DNA from: Oscillospiraceae bacterium | GTDB taxonomy: Bacteria; Bacillota; Clostridia; Oscillospirales; Ruminococcaceae | Reading direction: 5' to 3' | Length of the DNA: 64,000 nucleotides | Assembly (NCBI GenBank): GCA_022835495.1 | Contig: BQOK01000001.1 | Coordinates: forward strand, 2,356,001 to 2,420,000 | Shown here: positions 1-11,974 of the stretch, one piece after another | Layout: each line of letters begins with the position of its first letter | Numbering within the stretch: position 1 is the stretch's first letter | Position numbers and translations under genes: made by a program | The notes under the pieces: generated by a model | What the model was told of the DNA's origin: nothing | What the model saw: only the letters and a program-made list of their open reading frames with translations | Databases searched by the model: none

Positions 1-1003
1 CATGCGAAACATTGGAAAGAAATTTCCCCTTAAAAACGCTCTCCCTCTGCGCAATGGCCAGCGCCAATTCGGTTTGCCGGTTTTTGTGAAAAAACCACGC
101 CGCCACCACCACAATCGAGGCAATGCCCGCCAGCAAAACAAGAATGATCTTGATCTCGTTCCCGGTATTCAGTACCGAGGCGCGGGGCGTAATGGTCAGC
201 AGGGTCCAGTAATTGTAGCCCAGCGGTTCATAAAACAGCACCCGTTCCTCCCCGTACGCCGTGTAGGTCACCAGCCCGGAAAGCTGCAGCTCCAGCCGCG
301 TGGCCACCTCCTGTGCCGTCGTGCCGTTGTTCAGCTCGTAAGCCTTCAGGTCACGGATCAGGTTGTGCCCCTCTTTGTTCTCCAGTGTGCTGGAGCTGTT
401 CCACAAATGATCGCCGTTGTGATCCACAATCGAAACAAAGGCCCCCGCATTGCCATAGGTGGTGTCCTTCAGCAGATCGGAAATCACACTGAGCGGCAGA
501 TAACTGTACAGGGCTACCGCGTTCGAATCCCCCTGTCCATCCCATAAAATTCGGAACAGCAGCTTGCCCTCCCCCTCCATGGCATTGGTCGCCAGCGTCA
601 CCGCGTAGGGGTAATTGTGAACGTCCAGCACATCGATGGGCTCGTCAAACACCTCCACCCCGCCGCTGTAGGACCAGGCTGTGCCGTCCTTCAGCACAAA
701 ACCGATCCCCTCCAGCGCAGAATTATCCATATAGCGCTGGAAGGTGCGCTGTATCTCCTCCAGGTCGGTGATCTGCCGGTCAACCAGCTCGCTCTTCAGC
801 AGGATCATCTGTTCCGTATACTTGCTCAAGCGGTCGGAAACACGATGGGAGATCTGCTCTGAAAAGCGCTCGAAGGCCAGCAGCCCGCGCGCGGAGGAAT
901 TATCCATAAAGTAAGAAATCACATAAACAATGCTGATCGCAGCGACCAGTACATAGAGCAGCAGCAAAATCGTGCGCCGCCGGTGCTTGTTTGTCTGCTT
1001 CAA
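1..1003 (-). CDS. Membrane sensor histidine kinase, N-terminal part (cut by window edge)
   Basis: The frame starts at TTG 1003-1001 behind a strong GGAAAGGAG site and runs off the left edge without a stop. The product begins with a basic stretch and a transmembrane helix (about residues 10-32), followed by about 240 extracytoplasmic residues that look like a Cache-type sensor, a second transmembrane helix (about 280-300), and then FLSNVSH at the very edge. That last motif is the start of the HisKA phosphoacceptor box, so this is a sensor kinase whose catalytic part lies outside. It is the last visible gene of the operon that starts near 7284 and lies 44 bp after the GntR gene. Whether it carries receiver domains like its neighbours cannot be seen. 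Confidence 0.85.
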   Translation of the reverse strand, partial: MKQTNKHRRRTILLLLYVLVAAISIVYVISYFMDNSSARGLLAFERFSEQISHRVSDRLSKYTEQMILLKSELVDRQITDLEEIQRTFQRYMDNSALEGIGFVLKDGTAWSYSGGVEVFDEPIDVLDVHNYPYAVTLATNAMEGEGKLLFRILWDGQGDSNAVALYSYLPLSVISDLLKDTTYGNAGAFVSIVDHNGDHLWNSSSTLENKEGHNLIRDLKAYELNNGTTAQEVATRLELQLSGLVTYTAYGEERVLFYEPLGYNYWTLLTITPRASVLNTGNEIKIILVLLAGIASIVVVAAWFFHKNRQTELALAIAQRESVFKGKFLSNVSH

Positions 1004-1047
1004 CCGTTTTTCTCCTTTCCAGCCATCCTGGGGCAAAGGGCCCGGCC

Positions 1048-2502
1048 CTATTTCCACAGCGCCGTTCCGTCGTAAGCTCCGGCCGCGGCCTCATAATATC
1101 CCAGCCTTCTGCACTCTTCGGCCACCATAGCTTCGATCCGCTCAAACAGCCGAACGGCTTTTTGTGCAAACGCGCCGGCCTGCCCGTCGCCAAGCGCATC
1201 CAGCACTTCCAGGCACTGGGCGTGGATCGCCCGGTTTAGCGCCGTTTTTTTCGTGTTCAGCAGCCCGGGAATGCTGCGGCCGATCCTGAAATTTTTTTGC
1301 AGCAGCTCATAAATTGCACCCAGCGCCTCGATCCCGGTATTCCCGCTGATCAGCTCCAGCAAAACGGCCGGCGTCCGCTCATACACATACTCCTCGCTCC
1401 ACAGGCGTTCGATCTTCGCCCGCGCCGCCCGCACTTCCTCCTGGCTCACCCGCGCGGCGGCACAGGCGGCGGCGCCCTCCACAGTCAGGGCCAGCAGCTC
1501 CAGCGTGTCCAGATAACGCCGGACCTGGTATGCGATCAGGTGGGCGGGCACACGGATCCTCTGAATCTCCTTCCGGTCCATTTCCACAAAAATACCATTG
1601 CCCCGAACCGCCTTCACAACGCCCCATTTTTGCAGGATCTGGATCGCTTTGATCGTTGTGTCCACGCTCACGCCGTAAATTTTCCGAAGCTCTTTGTGGG
1701 TGGGAAGCTGGTCTCCCCGCCGGTAGTACCCCGCCGCGATCAGCCCCACAATATCCATATAAACGGCAGAATATCTCACCTCAGATACCTGCAGCAGCTT
1801 TTCAAGCTGCTTTTTGCCCAGCAGCACTGCGGAGTCAGGGGCGGCCCTGAGCGCGGGGCACGCCCCCTCCTCCAGCCCATAAGCGCCGGACATATCGTCA
1901 AACCGCACACTTTCCGGCGCGCCGCCCGCCTCAATGGTCCTCATAAACGCCCGCAGCTGCCCATAATACCTTGTTCGTACCGTCATATCGTCCCGCAGCG
2001 GCCGCAGCCCGGCAAGCCCCAGGCTGTCCACCGCCTGCAGCAGCAGGGAATTCTCATTCCTGGCAATAAAAAAGCGGTAAAACTGTTTGGATAATTTCCA
2101 AAATTCCGGGGCGTTCCCGGGCTTCATGTTGTCCAGAATTCTGCCCGGGATTTCCAGGTCCGCCTGCGCGCAAAGCGAGATCCCTCTCCTGATTGCCGGG
2201 TAGCACAGCAGCACGCCCGTTTTCAGCACGTCGCTCGTAACATCCCTGTCTATTTTTTCCAGGGCGTGCAGGGTCGTTTCGTGGCCGGCATTGCGCCGGG
2301 GGCTTACCACAGGGCGCTTTCTCTGCTCGGTTTCAATCAGCCCTTTTTCTTCCAGCATGGCCAGCGCCCGCCGGATCGTTTTTTCCGATGCCCCAAATTC
2401 CCGGCACAGGTCTGCGCGGGAGGGAAGGCTCGCCCCCGCCGGCAGCAATCCGCATTCGATCTTGTTGCTTAAAATTTGGAACACCTGGTCATACAGCAGC
2501 AT
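1048..2502 (-). CDS. Tandem-GntR transcriptional regulator (two winged helices)
   Basis: The 484-residue protein has a GntR-type winged helix at the N-terminus (about 1-68; LPSRADLCREFGASEKTIRR). A second one sits in the middle (about 243-308; LPTHKELRKIYGVSVDTTIK). Both end in the wing glycines and basic residues expected of the fold. About 175 residues of helical sequence lie between them and another 175 follow. Ordinary GntR proteins have one DNA-binding domain, so this architecture is unusual. The effector-binding part matches no family I recognise. ATG 2502 follows GGACGGAG and lies 6 bp after the kinase stop, so it is co-transcribed with the hybrid kinase and the nucleotidase-domain lipoprotein. 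A protein of the same layout is encoded at 10467. Confidence 0.85.
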   Translation of the reverse strand: MLLYDQVFQILSNKIECGLLPAGASLPSRADLCREFGASEKTIRRALAMLEEKGLIETEQRKRPVVSPRRNAGHETTLHALEKIDRDVTSDVLKTGVLLCYPAIRRGISLCAQADLEIPGRILDNMKPGNAPEFWKLSKQFYRFFIARNENSLLLQAVDSLGLAGLRPLRDDMTVRTRYYGQLRAFMRTIEAGGAPESVRFDDMSGAYGLEEGACPALRAAPDSAVLLGKKQLEKLLQVSEVRYSAVYMDIVGLIAAGYYRRGDQLPTHKELRKIYGVSVDTTIKAIQILQKWGVVKAVRGNGIFVEMDRKEIQRIRVPAHLIAYQVRRYLDTLELLALTVEGAAACAAARVSQEEVRAARAKIERLWSEEYVYERTPAVLLELISGNTGIEALGAIYELLQKNFRIGRSIPGLLNTKKTALNRAIHAQCLEVLDALGDGQAGAFAQKAVRLFERIEAMVAEECRRLGYYEAAAGAYDGTALWK

Positions 2503-2508
2503 ATCCGT

Positions 2509-5174
<2,666 letters not shown>

Positions 5175-5178
<4 letters not shown>

Positions 5179-7118
5179 CTGGCCTGCGCCAGGTCCGTGA
5201 TCCTTCCCTCCAGCTTCCGCTCCACGGCGGCGTCCTGGTGCCGTTCAAAATACTGCGCCAGGGCGTCCCGGTAGGTCAGCCCGGTTTCCTTTACCAGCGT
5301 CACATTCCCCTTCGGGGCGTCGTCGTCGTAATAATTGAGCATCGCATACCCGTCCCCGTTGCCCTCGGCATAGGTTTTGGAACCAGCCATATAGTCCGTC
5401 ACCGCAACCCGGTAGCTTGCGTTTGGGTCCAGGGCCGTTCCATCCGGCATTGCCGCGCTCACAAGCCGGCTGCCGGCAGGCCTGCCGCTGTCAAAAGCAT
5501 ACTCCATCCCCGAAACCTGTAAAAACCGTCCGCCGGGGAACTCTTCCGTGCAGGTGGACACGCCGTTTTCCAGCATCTCCCACAGGGTCTGCCCCTTTAT
5601 TTCCAATACAACGATCTGGTTGTCATAGGGGCACACCGCCGCAATATCCCCGCCATACACCACGCCCTCGTAAAAGCTGGCCCGGATTCCTCCGCCGTTG
5701 ACCACGGCAATGGGCGCGCCGGAAGCTTCGGCAACACAGTCCGCTACAAAATTGCCAAGCTCCGTTTCTCTCTGGCGAACATTAAAATTCTCAAGTAAAA
5801 GATCCTGGTTTACCCTTCCGATCACGCTGAAATCATAAGAGGACTCGTCCGTTCCCTCATAATAAAACCGGTCGATCGCCTGCAGTGCTTCCTCCACCCG
5901 GCATTTTCCGGCCAGAATATTTCTCACGTAACCGCCCAGGTATTCCACAGTTTTGCTGGGGAATAAAACATTGTAAATATATCCCGATTCCACATACCCT
6001 TCAATGCCCCGCGGAATCATCTCTTCCTGCTGCTGATAATCCGTCAGGCAGGACTTGCCGCCCCCCAGATCCGCAATCAAAGCCTCCTGGCCCTCCGGCG
6101 TCGAAAGCAATTCCAGAATGCGTTTGCAGGCGTTCTGCTTTTCTTCGCTGATGGAATTGTTTATGCCCATCAGGGCGGAAGGCGAGAACAAAAACCAGGG
6201 CTCATTTCCCTTGTCGCTGAAAAGCGGGAGCATCCGGTAGGTATACGCCTCTGCGCTGCCCTCCCTTACCGCTTGCTGATTTCCGGCAATGCACTCGTAA
6301 TACAGTGCGGAATCTCCAAAAGCGGCCGCTAGGGTGCCATTGCTCAGGCGCTTTTTACAGAGCACGATGTTGCGCTGGTGGGCTGTATCGGCGGGGTCCA
6401 TAACCCCGGCTTCAATCAGCGCGTCCGACAAAGCAAAGCTCTGTTCCCAAGTGCCGGCAAAGCTCGCCTGTCTGTTTTTAAAATCCGCCAGCCACTTTAC
6501 CCCTTCCACCGTCCCCAAAAAATCAGGCACCATGTTTCCAACATAGAACAGGCCCACCGCGGTATTGTAATCGCTCATAATGGAAAAACCAACGCCGTCC
6601 TCCCCCACGCCAAGCCCTTTTTCCTTCAATTCGGAAAGCGCGGCCACAAGCTCTGTGTTATTGGCGGGCAGCGGCAGGTCGGCCTGCTCAAACAGCGTTT
6701 CATTGATCACATATCCGCTGTACACGCCCGGCAGCGGGATCAAATAGGTTTTTCCGTCTGTCTTCCAGGCATTCATAATCGTACCGTCATAGGCGGCGCT
6801 GGCTTTTGTGTCGCTGATATCCAGCAAATGCTTTTTCACCAAATTCGAGTCAGGCTGCGCCGCAATCACCAGGTCCGGCCCCACGCCCCGGTCCAAACGG
6901 CGAAGCTGTTCGCTGGGATAGAGCGACAGCTCCGCCTGCAGGTCAATATCCGCATAGGCGGTCTCCACCAACTCCTCCACCTGTTTGAAATTGTTGGTAT
7001 AAAGTATTTTTATCACGGTTTTTTCCCGGGGCGCCTGCCGGCTGCAGCCTGTCAGGGGCAAAAGAAGTTGGGCCGCGCACAGCAGCCCTGCCAACCCTGT
7101 GGTGATCGTGCGCTTCAT
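5175..7118 (-). CDS. Lipoprotein fusing a solute-binding domain to a 5'-nucleotidase C-terminal domain
   Basis: The start is ATG 7118 behind GAGAGGAG. The 647-residue product has a lipoprotein signal with lipobox LTGC (Cys about 25). About residues 35-400 resemble a family 1 extracellular solute-binding protein (bilobal ABC-type receptor). About 435-610 match the substrate-binding C-terminal domain of 5'-nucleotidases: [17 protein letters not shown] and [14 protein letters not shown] are all present. The metallophosphoesterase domain that normally precedes it is absent, so no hydrolysis is expected. It is the first gene of the operon and overlaps the kinase start by 4 bp. No ABC permease is nearby, so a sensing rather than transport role is inferred, with the ligand perhaps a nucleotide or nucleoside. 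Confidence 0.85.
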
Positions 7119-7256
7119 CGCGTTCTCCTCTCTTTTTCCCTGGCAGCTTGTTCCGGGCGGCGGGCCGGTCCGCAAGCCTTTCCCCGGAAAGCCGGCTCCA
7201 TTTTTTGTGCGGCCGGGCGCGGGCAGCTCCCGGCCGCCCTGCTCCGCTTATCGGCC

Positions 7257-7271
7257 GTTCCATCTTGGAAC
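7257..7271. promoter_or_regulatory. Inverted repeat just downstream of the signalling-operon promoter (candidate operator)
   Basis: GTTCCA-TCT-TGGAAC is a perfect 6-bp dyad. It would lie about +6 to +20 of the transcript starting from the promoter at 7284-7312. The position fits an operator, possibly for the tandem-GntR protein encoded in the operon. No second copy was found, so the link is inference. Confidence 0.4.
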
Positions 7272-7283
7272 CTTATCCAGATT

Positions 7284-7312
7284 ATTATAAGTCAAAGTTT
7301 CTCACTTTGCAA
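7284..7312 (-). promoter_or_regulatory. Sigma-A promoter of the lipoprotein-kinase-GntR operon
   Basis: On the minus strand TTGCAA (7312-7307) and TATAAT (7289-7284) are separated by 17 bp. The expected leader to ATG 7118 is about 160 nt. Confidence 0.7.
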
Positions 7313-7420
7313 CAGACCCGCCCCAAAACTGCAGCCAGCTCCGGCATTTTCCCCCTTTTGCGGCCGCCGCCCCCCTCCTCTGCCGGCGCACAAACCTCCC
7401 CTTGTGCCCGAATAAACGGT

Positions 7421-7459
7421 AAAAGCCCTCGGCTGTGGGTCACACAGCCAAGGGCTTTT
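7421..7459. terminator. Rho-independent terminator after the hybrid kinase gene
   Basis: AAAAGCCCT and GGCTGTG pair with CACAGCC and AGGGCTTTT around a short loop. The run of T follows on the minus strand, where the kinase gene 7519-10149 ends 60 bp earlier. The A-run on the other side may make it work in both directions. Confidence 0.8.
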
Positions 7460-7518
7460 CACCGCGGCTTTATCTGCCGCCATATGCTTTTATTGTTGCA
7501 GCCGGGGCCTGCCCCGGT

Positions 7519-10149
7519 TCAGGGGGCGGATCTGCGGATGCAGTCCGAGAGCGTTTTGCAAAGCTGCGCCATGTCCAGCGGCTTGCTCACATGCGCGTTC
7601 ATCCCGGCGGCCAGCGCCGCGGAAATGTCGTCGCTGAACGCGTTGGCCGTGGTGGCAATGATGGGGATGGTGTGCGCCAGCGGGTGGTTTGCCGCGCGAA
7701 TGCTACGCGCGGCCTCGTGGCCATCCATCACGGGCATCTGCACGTCCATCAAAATGGCGTCGTACTCGCCGGGCCGGCTGGCAAGAAAGGCCTCCAGCGC
7801 CTCCCGGCCGTTCTGCACGCAGTCCACTTCGGCCCCGTTCATGCGCAGCAGCGTCGCCGCGATCTCCTGGTTCAGGGCGTTGTCCTCCGCCATCAGCAGG
7901 CGCAGGCCCGCCAGCGCCTTGCCCACGGGGTTTTCCTCCCAAGGCCCGGCCGGCTGCCCCTTGTGTTCCAGTGCCGCCTTGATGGCGGCATACACCGAGG
8001 ACCGGTACAGGGGCTTGGGCAAAAAGCCGTTCACGCCCGCGGCCCGCGCCTCTTGCTCCACCTCCGAAATATCATAGGCCGAGATCATCACAATGGGTAC
8101 GTCGTTGCCCACCTCCCGGCGGATGCGGCGGGTCACCTCCACACCGTCCATATCCGGCATCTTCCAGTCCACAAGGCACAGGTCAATGTCCCTTCCCTCC
8201 CGGTGCGCCTGCTTTACCCGCTCCACGCCTTCTGCACCCCGCAGGCGCCATTCCGCATTGATCTTGATCTTCCCCAACAGCGCCGCGGTCTGCTCGCACA
8301 CCTGCCGCTCGTCGTCCACGATCAGCGCCCGCAGCCCCCGCTGCTCAAAATCCGGCGCGGGCACGCCGCTCCCCTCCCCTTTTTGGAACGGCAGGTCCAC
8401 AATGCAGGTGGTTCCCACGCCGGGCTCGCTCTCCACCTGGATCTGGCCGCCCATCAGGGCGATCAGGTTTTTTGTGATCGACATGCCCAGCCCCGTGCCC
8501 CCATAGCGCTTCGCTATGGAGGCGTCGGCCTGTTCAAAGGGCTGGAAAATGCGCTCCACAGCCTCCTGCGTCATGCCGATTCCGGTGTCAGACAGGATAA
8601 ACCGAAGGATCTCGGTCCTGCTTCCGCCCTTATGCCGCAAAACGGCCAGCCGGATGCTTCCGCCCGGCGCGGTGAACTTCACCGCGTTGGAGCTCAGGTT
8701 TAAAAGGATCTGGTTGAGCCGCAGGGAATCCCCAACAAACACGGTATCCTCCCCAAAGCCCTCCATGGTCTCGCTGAACCCGATCCCCCTTGCTTTTGCC
8801 TGGGCATACACGGTGGACACGAACCCGTTCACGACCTCAAAGATGTCAAAGGGTTCGTTCTGCAGCACCATTTTGCTGCTCTCGATCTTGGACATATCCA
8901 GCACGTCGTTGATCAGCATGAGCAGGTGCTTTGAGGAAAAGGTGATCTTCGCCAGGCAGTCCTCCACCCGCGCGGGGTCTTTCACCGAGGCCGCCGCAAT
9001 GGTGGTCATGCCGATGATGGCGTTCAGCGGGGTGCGGATCTCATGGCTCATGCGCGACAAAAAATCGCTCTTCGCCGTGTTGGCGCGCTCCGCGGTCAGC
9101 ATAGCCTCCTGCAGCACCTGGCGCGAGCGCACCTCCTCTGTGCGGTCCGAAAACACGGTGATGAGCTGCGGGGCGTTCAGGTCCTCCACCCGGTAGACCC
9201 GAATCAGCATCCAGCGCTTTTCCTGGTTGGGCTTTGTGTATTCCACCAGCCTTTCAAGGGGCGATGCAAACCGGGGATCGCTCACCCCTTCCCGGAGCGC
9301 CTGCGCGTCCTCCTCGCTCAGGCCCTGGTAAAGGCTTTCCACGTCCGCCATTGGGATCCCCAAAATCCGTTCCAGGTTGAGCCCCCGGTAACCGATCACA
9401 CCGGTCCCCGCGTCCCGGATGATGAACGCGTCGTCGATGCTCAGCGACAGGCTGTCAAACAGCTTGCTGCGGTAGATCAGTTCCTTTCGCTGGCGGTGAA
9501 GCACATATTGGGAAACCAGCAGCACGGCCACCATCAGGCCCATAAGTAAGGCGGAAGCGATCAGGCTGGTCCGCCGCAGCGCCTCTGCGGTTTCGCCGTA
9601 GCCCACCTTTTTCTCCTGGGCCACAGAGATGATCGCCTCTGTCTGATGAAGGGCCTCGTCGTAAAAGGGCTGCAGGCGCTCCTGCGCGTAATTCTCAATC
9701 TCTTCCGCTGTGGTGTCCGGCCGGCCACAAAACTCCAGATACTCCGTCTGCTCCGTCCGCAAAAGCGCCAGCGTATCCTTCAGCGCCTCTACGTCTTTCG
9801 CCTCGCCCAGATACAGCTCCCCGATCCTCTTCACCGGCTCCTCCAGCGAGCGGTCAAGTTCCTCCAAGTTGGCCCTGGCAAATTCCACATCCTCGGCGCT
9901 GAAATGGCGGACCAGCCGCCCGGTCCGCAAGCTCATCTCCGATACATAGAGCTTCACGTCCCCGGCCGAAATCACCACCTCAAAGGGGTGGTTCGAAATG
10001 ATCTCGGTCTGTGCCGCCAGGCTGGCGGAGTTGCGGATGGTCATCACCAGGTAGCAGACCATCAGCAGGATCAGCAGCCCCGTGCTGACCGCGCTGATCT
10101 GCCGGCTTCGGAGCACAGACCCTTTTTTCAGTTCCACAGCTTTTTGCAT
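7519..10149 (-). CDS. Hybrid sensor histidine kinase with PAS and two receiver domains
   Basis: The start is ATG 10149 with AAGGAG 9 nt ahead. An upstream in-frame ATG lacks a site. The 876-residue protein has transmembrane helices at about 20-38 and 187-206 enclosing a helical extracellular domain (four-helix-bundle-like). A PAS-like domain follows (about 218-330), then HisKA ([16 protein letters not shown], His about 359) and HATPase_c (DTGIGMTQEAVERIFQPF, GGTGLGMSI). There are two complete receivers, LIVDDE with LVDWKMPDMDG (about 600-715) and MAEDNALN with [11 protein letters not shown] (about 745-865). There is no HPt or output domain. It stands alone in its transcript, divergent from the tandem-GntR gene at 10467. 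That repeats the kinase plus tandem-GntR pairing of the first operon. Confidence 0.9.
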   Translation of the reverse strand: MQKAVELKKGSVLRSRQISAVSTGLLILLMVCYLVMTIRNSASLAAQTEIISNHPFEVVISAGDVKLYVSEMSLRTGRLVRHFSAEDVEFARANLEELDRSLEEPVKRIGELYLGEAKDVEALKDTLALLRTEQTEYLEFCGRPDTTAEEIENYAQERLQPFYDEALHQTEAIISVAQEKKVGYGETAEALRRTSLIASALLMGLMVAVLLVSQYVLHRQRKELIYRSKLFDSLSLSIDDAFIIRDAGTGVIGYRGLNLERILGIPMADVESLYQGLSEEDAQALREGVSDPRFASPLERLVEYTKPNQEKRWMLIRVYRVEDLNAPQLITVFSDRTEEVRSRQVLQEAMLTAERANTAKSDFLSRMSHEIRTPLNAIIGMTTIAAASVKDPARVEDCLAKITFSSKHLLMLINDVLDMSKIESSKMVLQNEPFDIFEVVNGFVSTVYAQAKARGIGFSETMEGFGEDTVFVGDSLRLNQILLNLSSNAVKFTAPGGSIRLAVLRHKGGSRTEILRFILSDTGIGMTQEAVERIFQPFEQADASIAKRYGGTGLGMSITKNLIALMGGQIQVESEPGVGTTCIVDLPFQKGEGSGVPAPDFEQRGLRALIVDDERQVCEQTAALLGKIKINAEWRLRGAEGVERVKQAHREGRDIDLCLVDWKMPDMDGVEVTRRIRREVGNDVPIVMISAYDISEVEQEARAAGVNGFLPKPLYRSSVYAAIKAALEHKGQPAGPWEENPVGKALAGLRLLMAEDNALNQEIAATLLRMNGAEVDCVQNGREALEAFLASRPGEYDAILMDVQMPVMDGHEAARSIRAANHPLAHTIPIIATTANAFSDDISAALAAGMNAHVSKPLDMAQLCKTLSDCIRRSAP

Positions 10150-10307
10150 CGATCCAAACTCCTTATTTCCCGGCCGCACACCTACTCTGTTCGGCTTCCT
10201 GCTGCCCGATCGCTTATTTTTCCAGCGGCCTTCACGCGGCCCTGCGCCGCCCCGTCAAATGCGCATTTTTCCGCCATGCTTCGCAGGTCGTTTGCCCCGC
10301 CGCAAGC

Positions 10308-10367
10308 CGTAATTGTTCACATGCATATATATTTCGAATTATAGCAAATACAAACAAAAATAGCAAC
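10308..10367 (-). promoter_or_regulatory. Promoter and conserved downstream box of the hybrid kinase gene
   Basis: On the minus strand TTGCTA (10366-10361) and TATAAT (10343-10338) are 17 bp apart. Downstream lies ATGTGAACAATT followed by ACG. The whole 60 bp aligns without gaps to 14301-14360 upstream of the diguanylate cyclase (44 of 60 identical by eye). The rest of the 317-bp divergent gap 10150-10466 holds only GC-rich leader. Confidence 0.75.
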
Positions 10368-10391
10368 CTTTCAGCGGGAATACCGGGCCTG

Positions 10392-10420
10392 TGGAAACCC
10401 CGGGCAAAAAATGGTATACT
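10392..10420 (+). promoter_or_regulatory. Probable promoter of the second tandem-GntR gene
   Basis: TATACT at 10415-10420 has TGGAAA (4 of 6 to consensus) 17 bp upstream. It is oriented towards the TTG start at 10467. Confidence 0.5.
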
Positions 10421-10466
10421 AAACCTGCTGCCGGTCAAATTCCCAGGGCAAACGGAGGATCTCATT

Positions 10467-11924
10467 TTGAAAAACAGTCCAAACCTGCACGACGTGGTTT
10501 ACAGCGTTTTACTTACCCAAATACGCTTCGGCGCCTACCGCTGCGCCGAGAAGCTCCCCACCATAGAGGAAACCAGCGCGCAGCTTCATGTGTCGGTTGC
10601 CACGGCCCGCTGCGCATACCTGAAGCTCAAGGAACAGGGCTATATTTCCCTTTCGAAAAACGTGGGCGCCACGGTAAAAGCTAATTACACCAGCCAGGAA
10701 ACCGAACAGTTCATCCAGGCGTTTTTTTCGGCGCGCAGAACAGCCATGACCGATCTCGGGAAGTCCCTGCGCCCTTTGTTCGGCAACGTGCAGTGGGTCG
10801 GGCTCAAAAGCGCCTGTTCCGAAACGCTGCTGGCAATCGAAGCGCTTGCGGGGGCAGAGCACGTGGCGGCTCCCTACGCCATGCTGGAGCACCTCAATCA
10901 AAAATACAGCGTTCTCGGGAACAGCCTTCTCATGCGCCTCACCCGGCAGACCTTCCTGTTTTTGCACGCCCCCTTTTTCAGCATCAAAGAAAACCTGCAG
11001 TATTTCGATCAATTTGCCGATTATCTTCCGCAGGTCCTGGCCCTTTGCCGCAGCAAAGACTGGCCCGCGCTGCGCGCTGTGATGGACCGCTCCATCGACA
11101 AGCTCTCCCTGGCCCTGGATCGGTTCTATGCCTCCAGGATCACCCCGCCCTCCCCGGAAGGGGAAATCTCCTTTGCCTGGAGCTCCTATCAAAAAAGCGA
11201 TCAGCTTTGCTATTCCCTCGCCATGGAACTTCTCATCTCCATCAGCCGGGGAATATATCCCGCAGGAAGCCTGCTCCCCTCCCAGGCGGAGCTCGCATCG
11301 CAAAAAGGCGTTTCGGTGAGCACGGTCCGCAGGGCCCTCTCCCTTCTCGGCAGCGTGGGGGCCATACGCTCCGCCCAATATGTAGGCACCCGGGTCCTGC
11401 CGCTCCACAAAGCCACCGAGAACAGCGATTTTTCCAACCCCGCTCTCCAGCGCCGGCTTTTGGATATGGCGGAAAGCCTTCATATCTTCGCTTTGTCCTG
11501 CAGGGAAGTTTCCCTGCTCACGCTTTCTTCTCCCGGGAGCGATATGGCAGGCAGGCTGTGCGGGGAGCTGAAAGCGCGTAAACAGTGGCGCCGGGGCGAG
11601 GTCCTGTCCTATTTTCTGCTGGATTTTCTCGCGCAGAACGCCCCTTACCAGGCCATACGCACCGTTTACTCCGAGCTGCGGCGGCAGTTTTTCTGGGCCT
11701 ATGCGCTCCGCGGCATGGAGGGCAGCCAGGCGCAAATCAACGCCCTGTACGATCCCTATTTTGACGCTCTGATCGGGGCCCTGGAAAAAGAGGACGCTTC
11801 CCGCTTCTCGGCGGTTGTGGAGGAGCTTGCCGTCAGCGAGCTCCTGCGGACCGTGGAGCTTTTGTCCCAACTTGGCGTCCCCGGCGCAAACGCCTTGCTT
11901 CTTCCCAATGCAGCCGGCGCCTGA
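10467..11924 (+). CDS. Second tandem-GntR transcriptional regulator
   Basis: The start is TTG 10467 with GGAGG 8-9 nt ahead. The 485-residue product has two GntR winged helices, at about 5-72 (LPTIEETSAQLHVSVATAR) and about 245-312 (LLPSQAELASQKGVSVSTVR). The linker and tail lengths are close to those of the 484-residue protein at 1048-2502, so the two are paralogues by architecture although clearly diverged in sequence. It is divergent from the hybrid kinase at 7519-10149 and convergent with the diguanylate cyclase. The linker regions are mostly helical and I recognise no effector family in them. A plausible role is local control of the two neighbouring genes that share a promoter block, but this is inferred from position only. 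Confidence 0.85.
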   Translation: MKNSPNLHDVVYSVLLTQIRFGAYRCAEKLPTIEETSAQLHVSVATARCAYLKLKEQGYISLSKNVGATVKANYTSQETEQFIQAFFSARRTAMTDLGKSLRPLFGNVQWVGLKSACSETLLAIEALAGAEHVAAPYAMLEHLNQKYSVLGNSLLMRLTRQTFLFLHAPFFSIKENLQYFDQFADYLPQVLALCRSKDWPALRAVMDRSIDKLSLALDRFYASRITPPSPEGEISFAWSSYQKSDQLCYSLAMELLISISRGIYPAGSLLPSQAELASQKGVSVSTVRRALSLLGSVGAIRSAQYVGTRVLPLHKATENSDFSNPALQRRLLDMAESLHIFALSCREVSLLTLSSPGSDMAGRLCGELKARKQWRRGEVLSYFLLDFLAQNAPYQAIRTVYSELRRQFFWAYALRGMEGSQAQINALYDPYFDALIGALEKEDASRFSAVVEELAVSELLRTVELLSQLGVPGANALLLPNAAGA

Positions 11925-11930
11925 ATGAAC

Positions 11931-11961
11931 AAAAGCCCCGTGGAAGCTCCACGGGGCTTTT
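11931..11961. terminator. Bidirectional terminator between convergent genes
   Basis: AAAAGCCCCGTGGA pairs perfectly with TCCACGGGGCTTTT around an AGC loop, between the GntR stop (11924) and the cyclase stop (11975). Confidence 0.9.
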
Positions 11962-11974
11962 ATTGGGTCATTTT

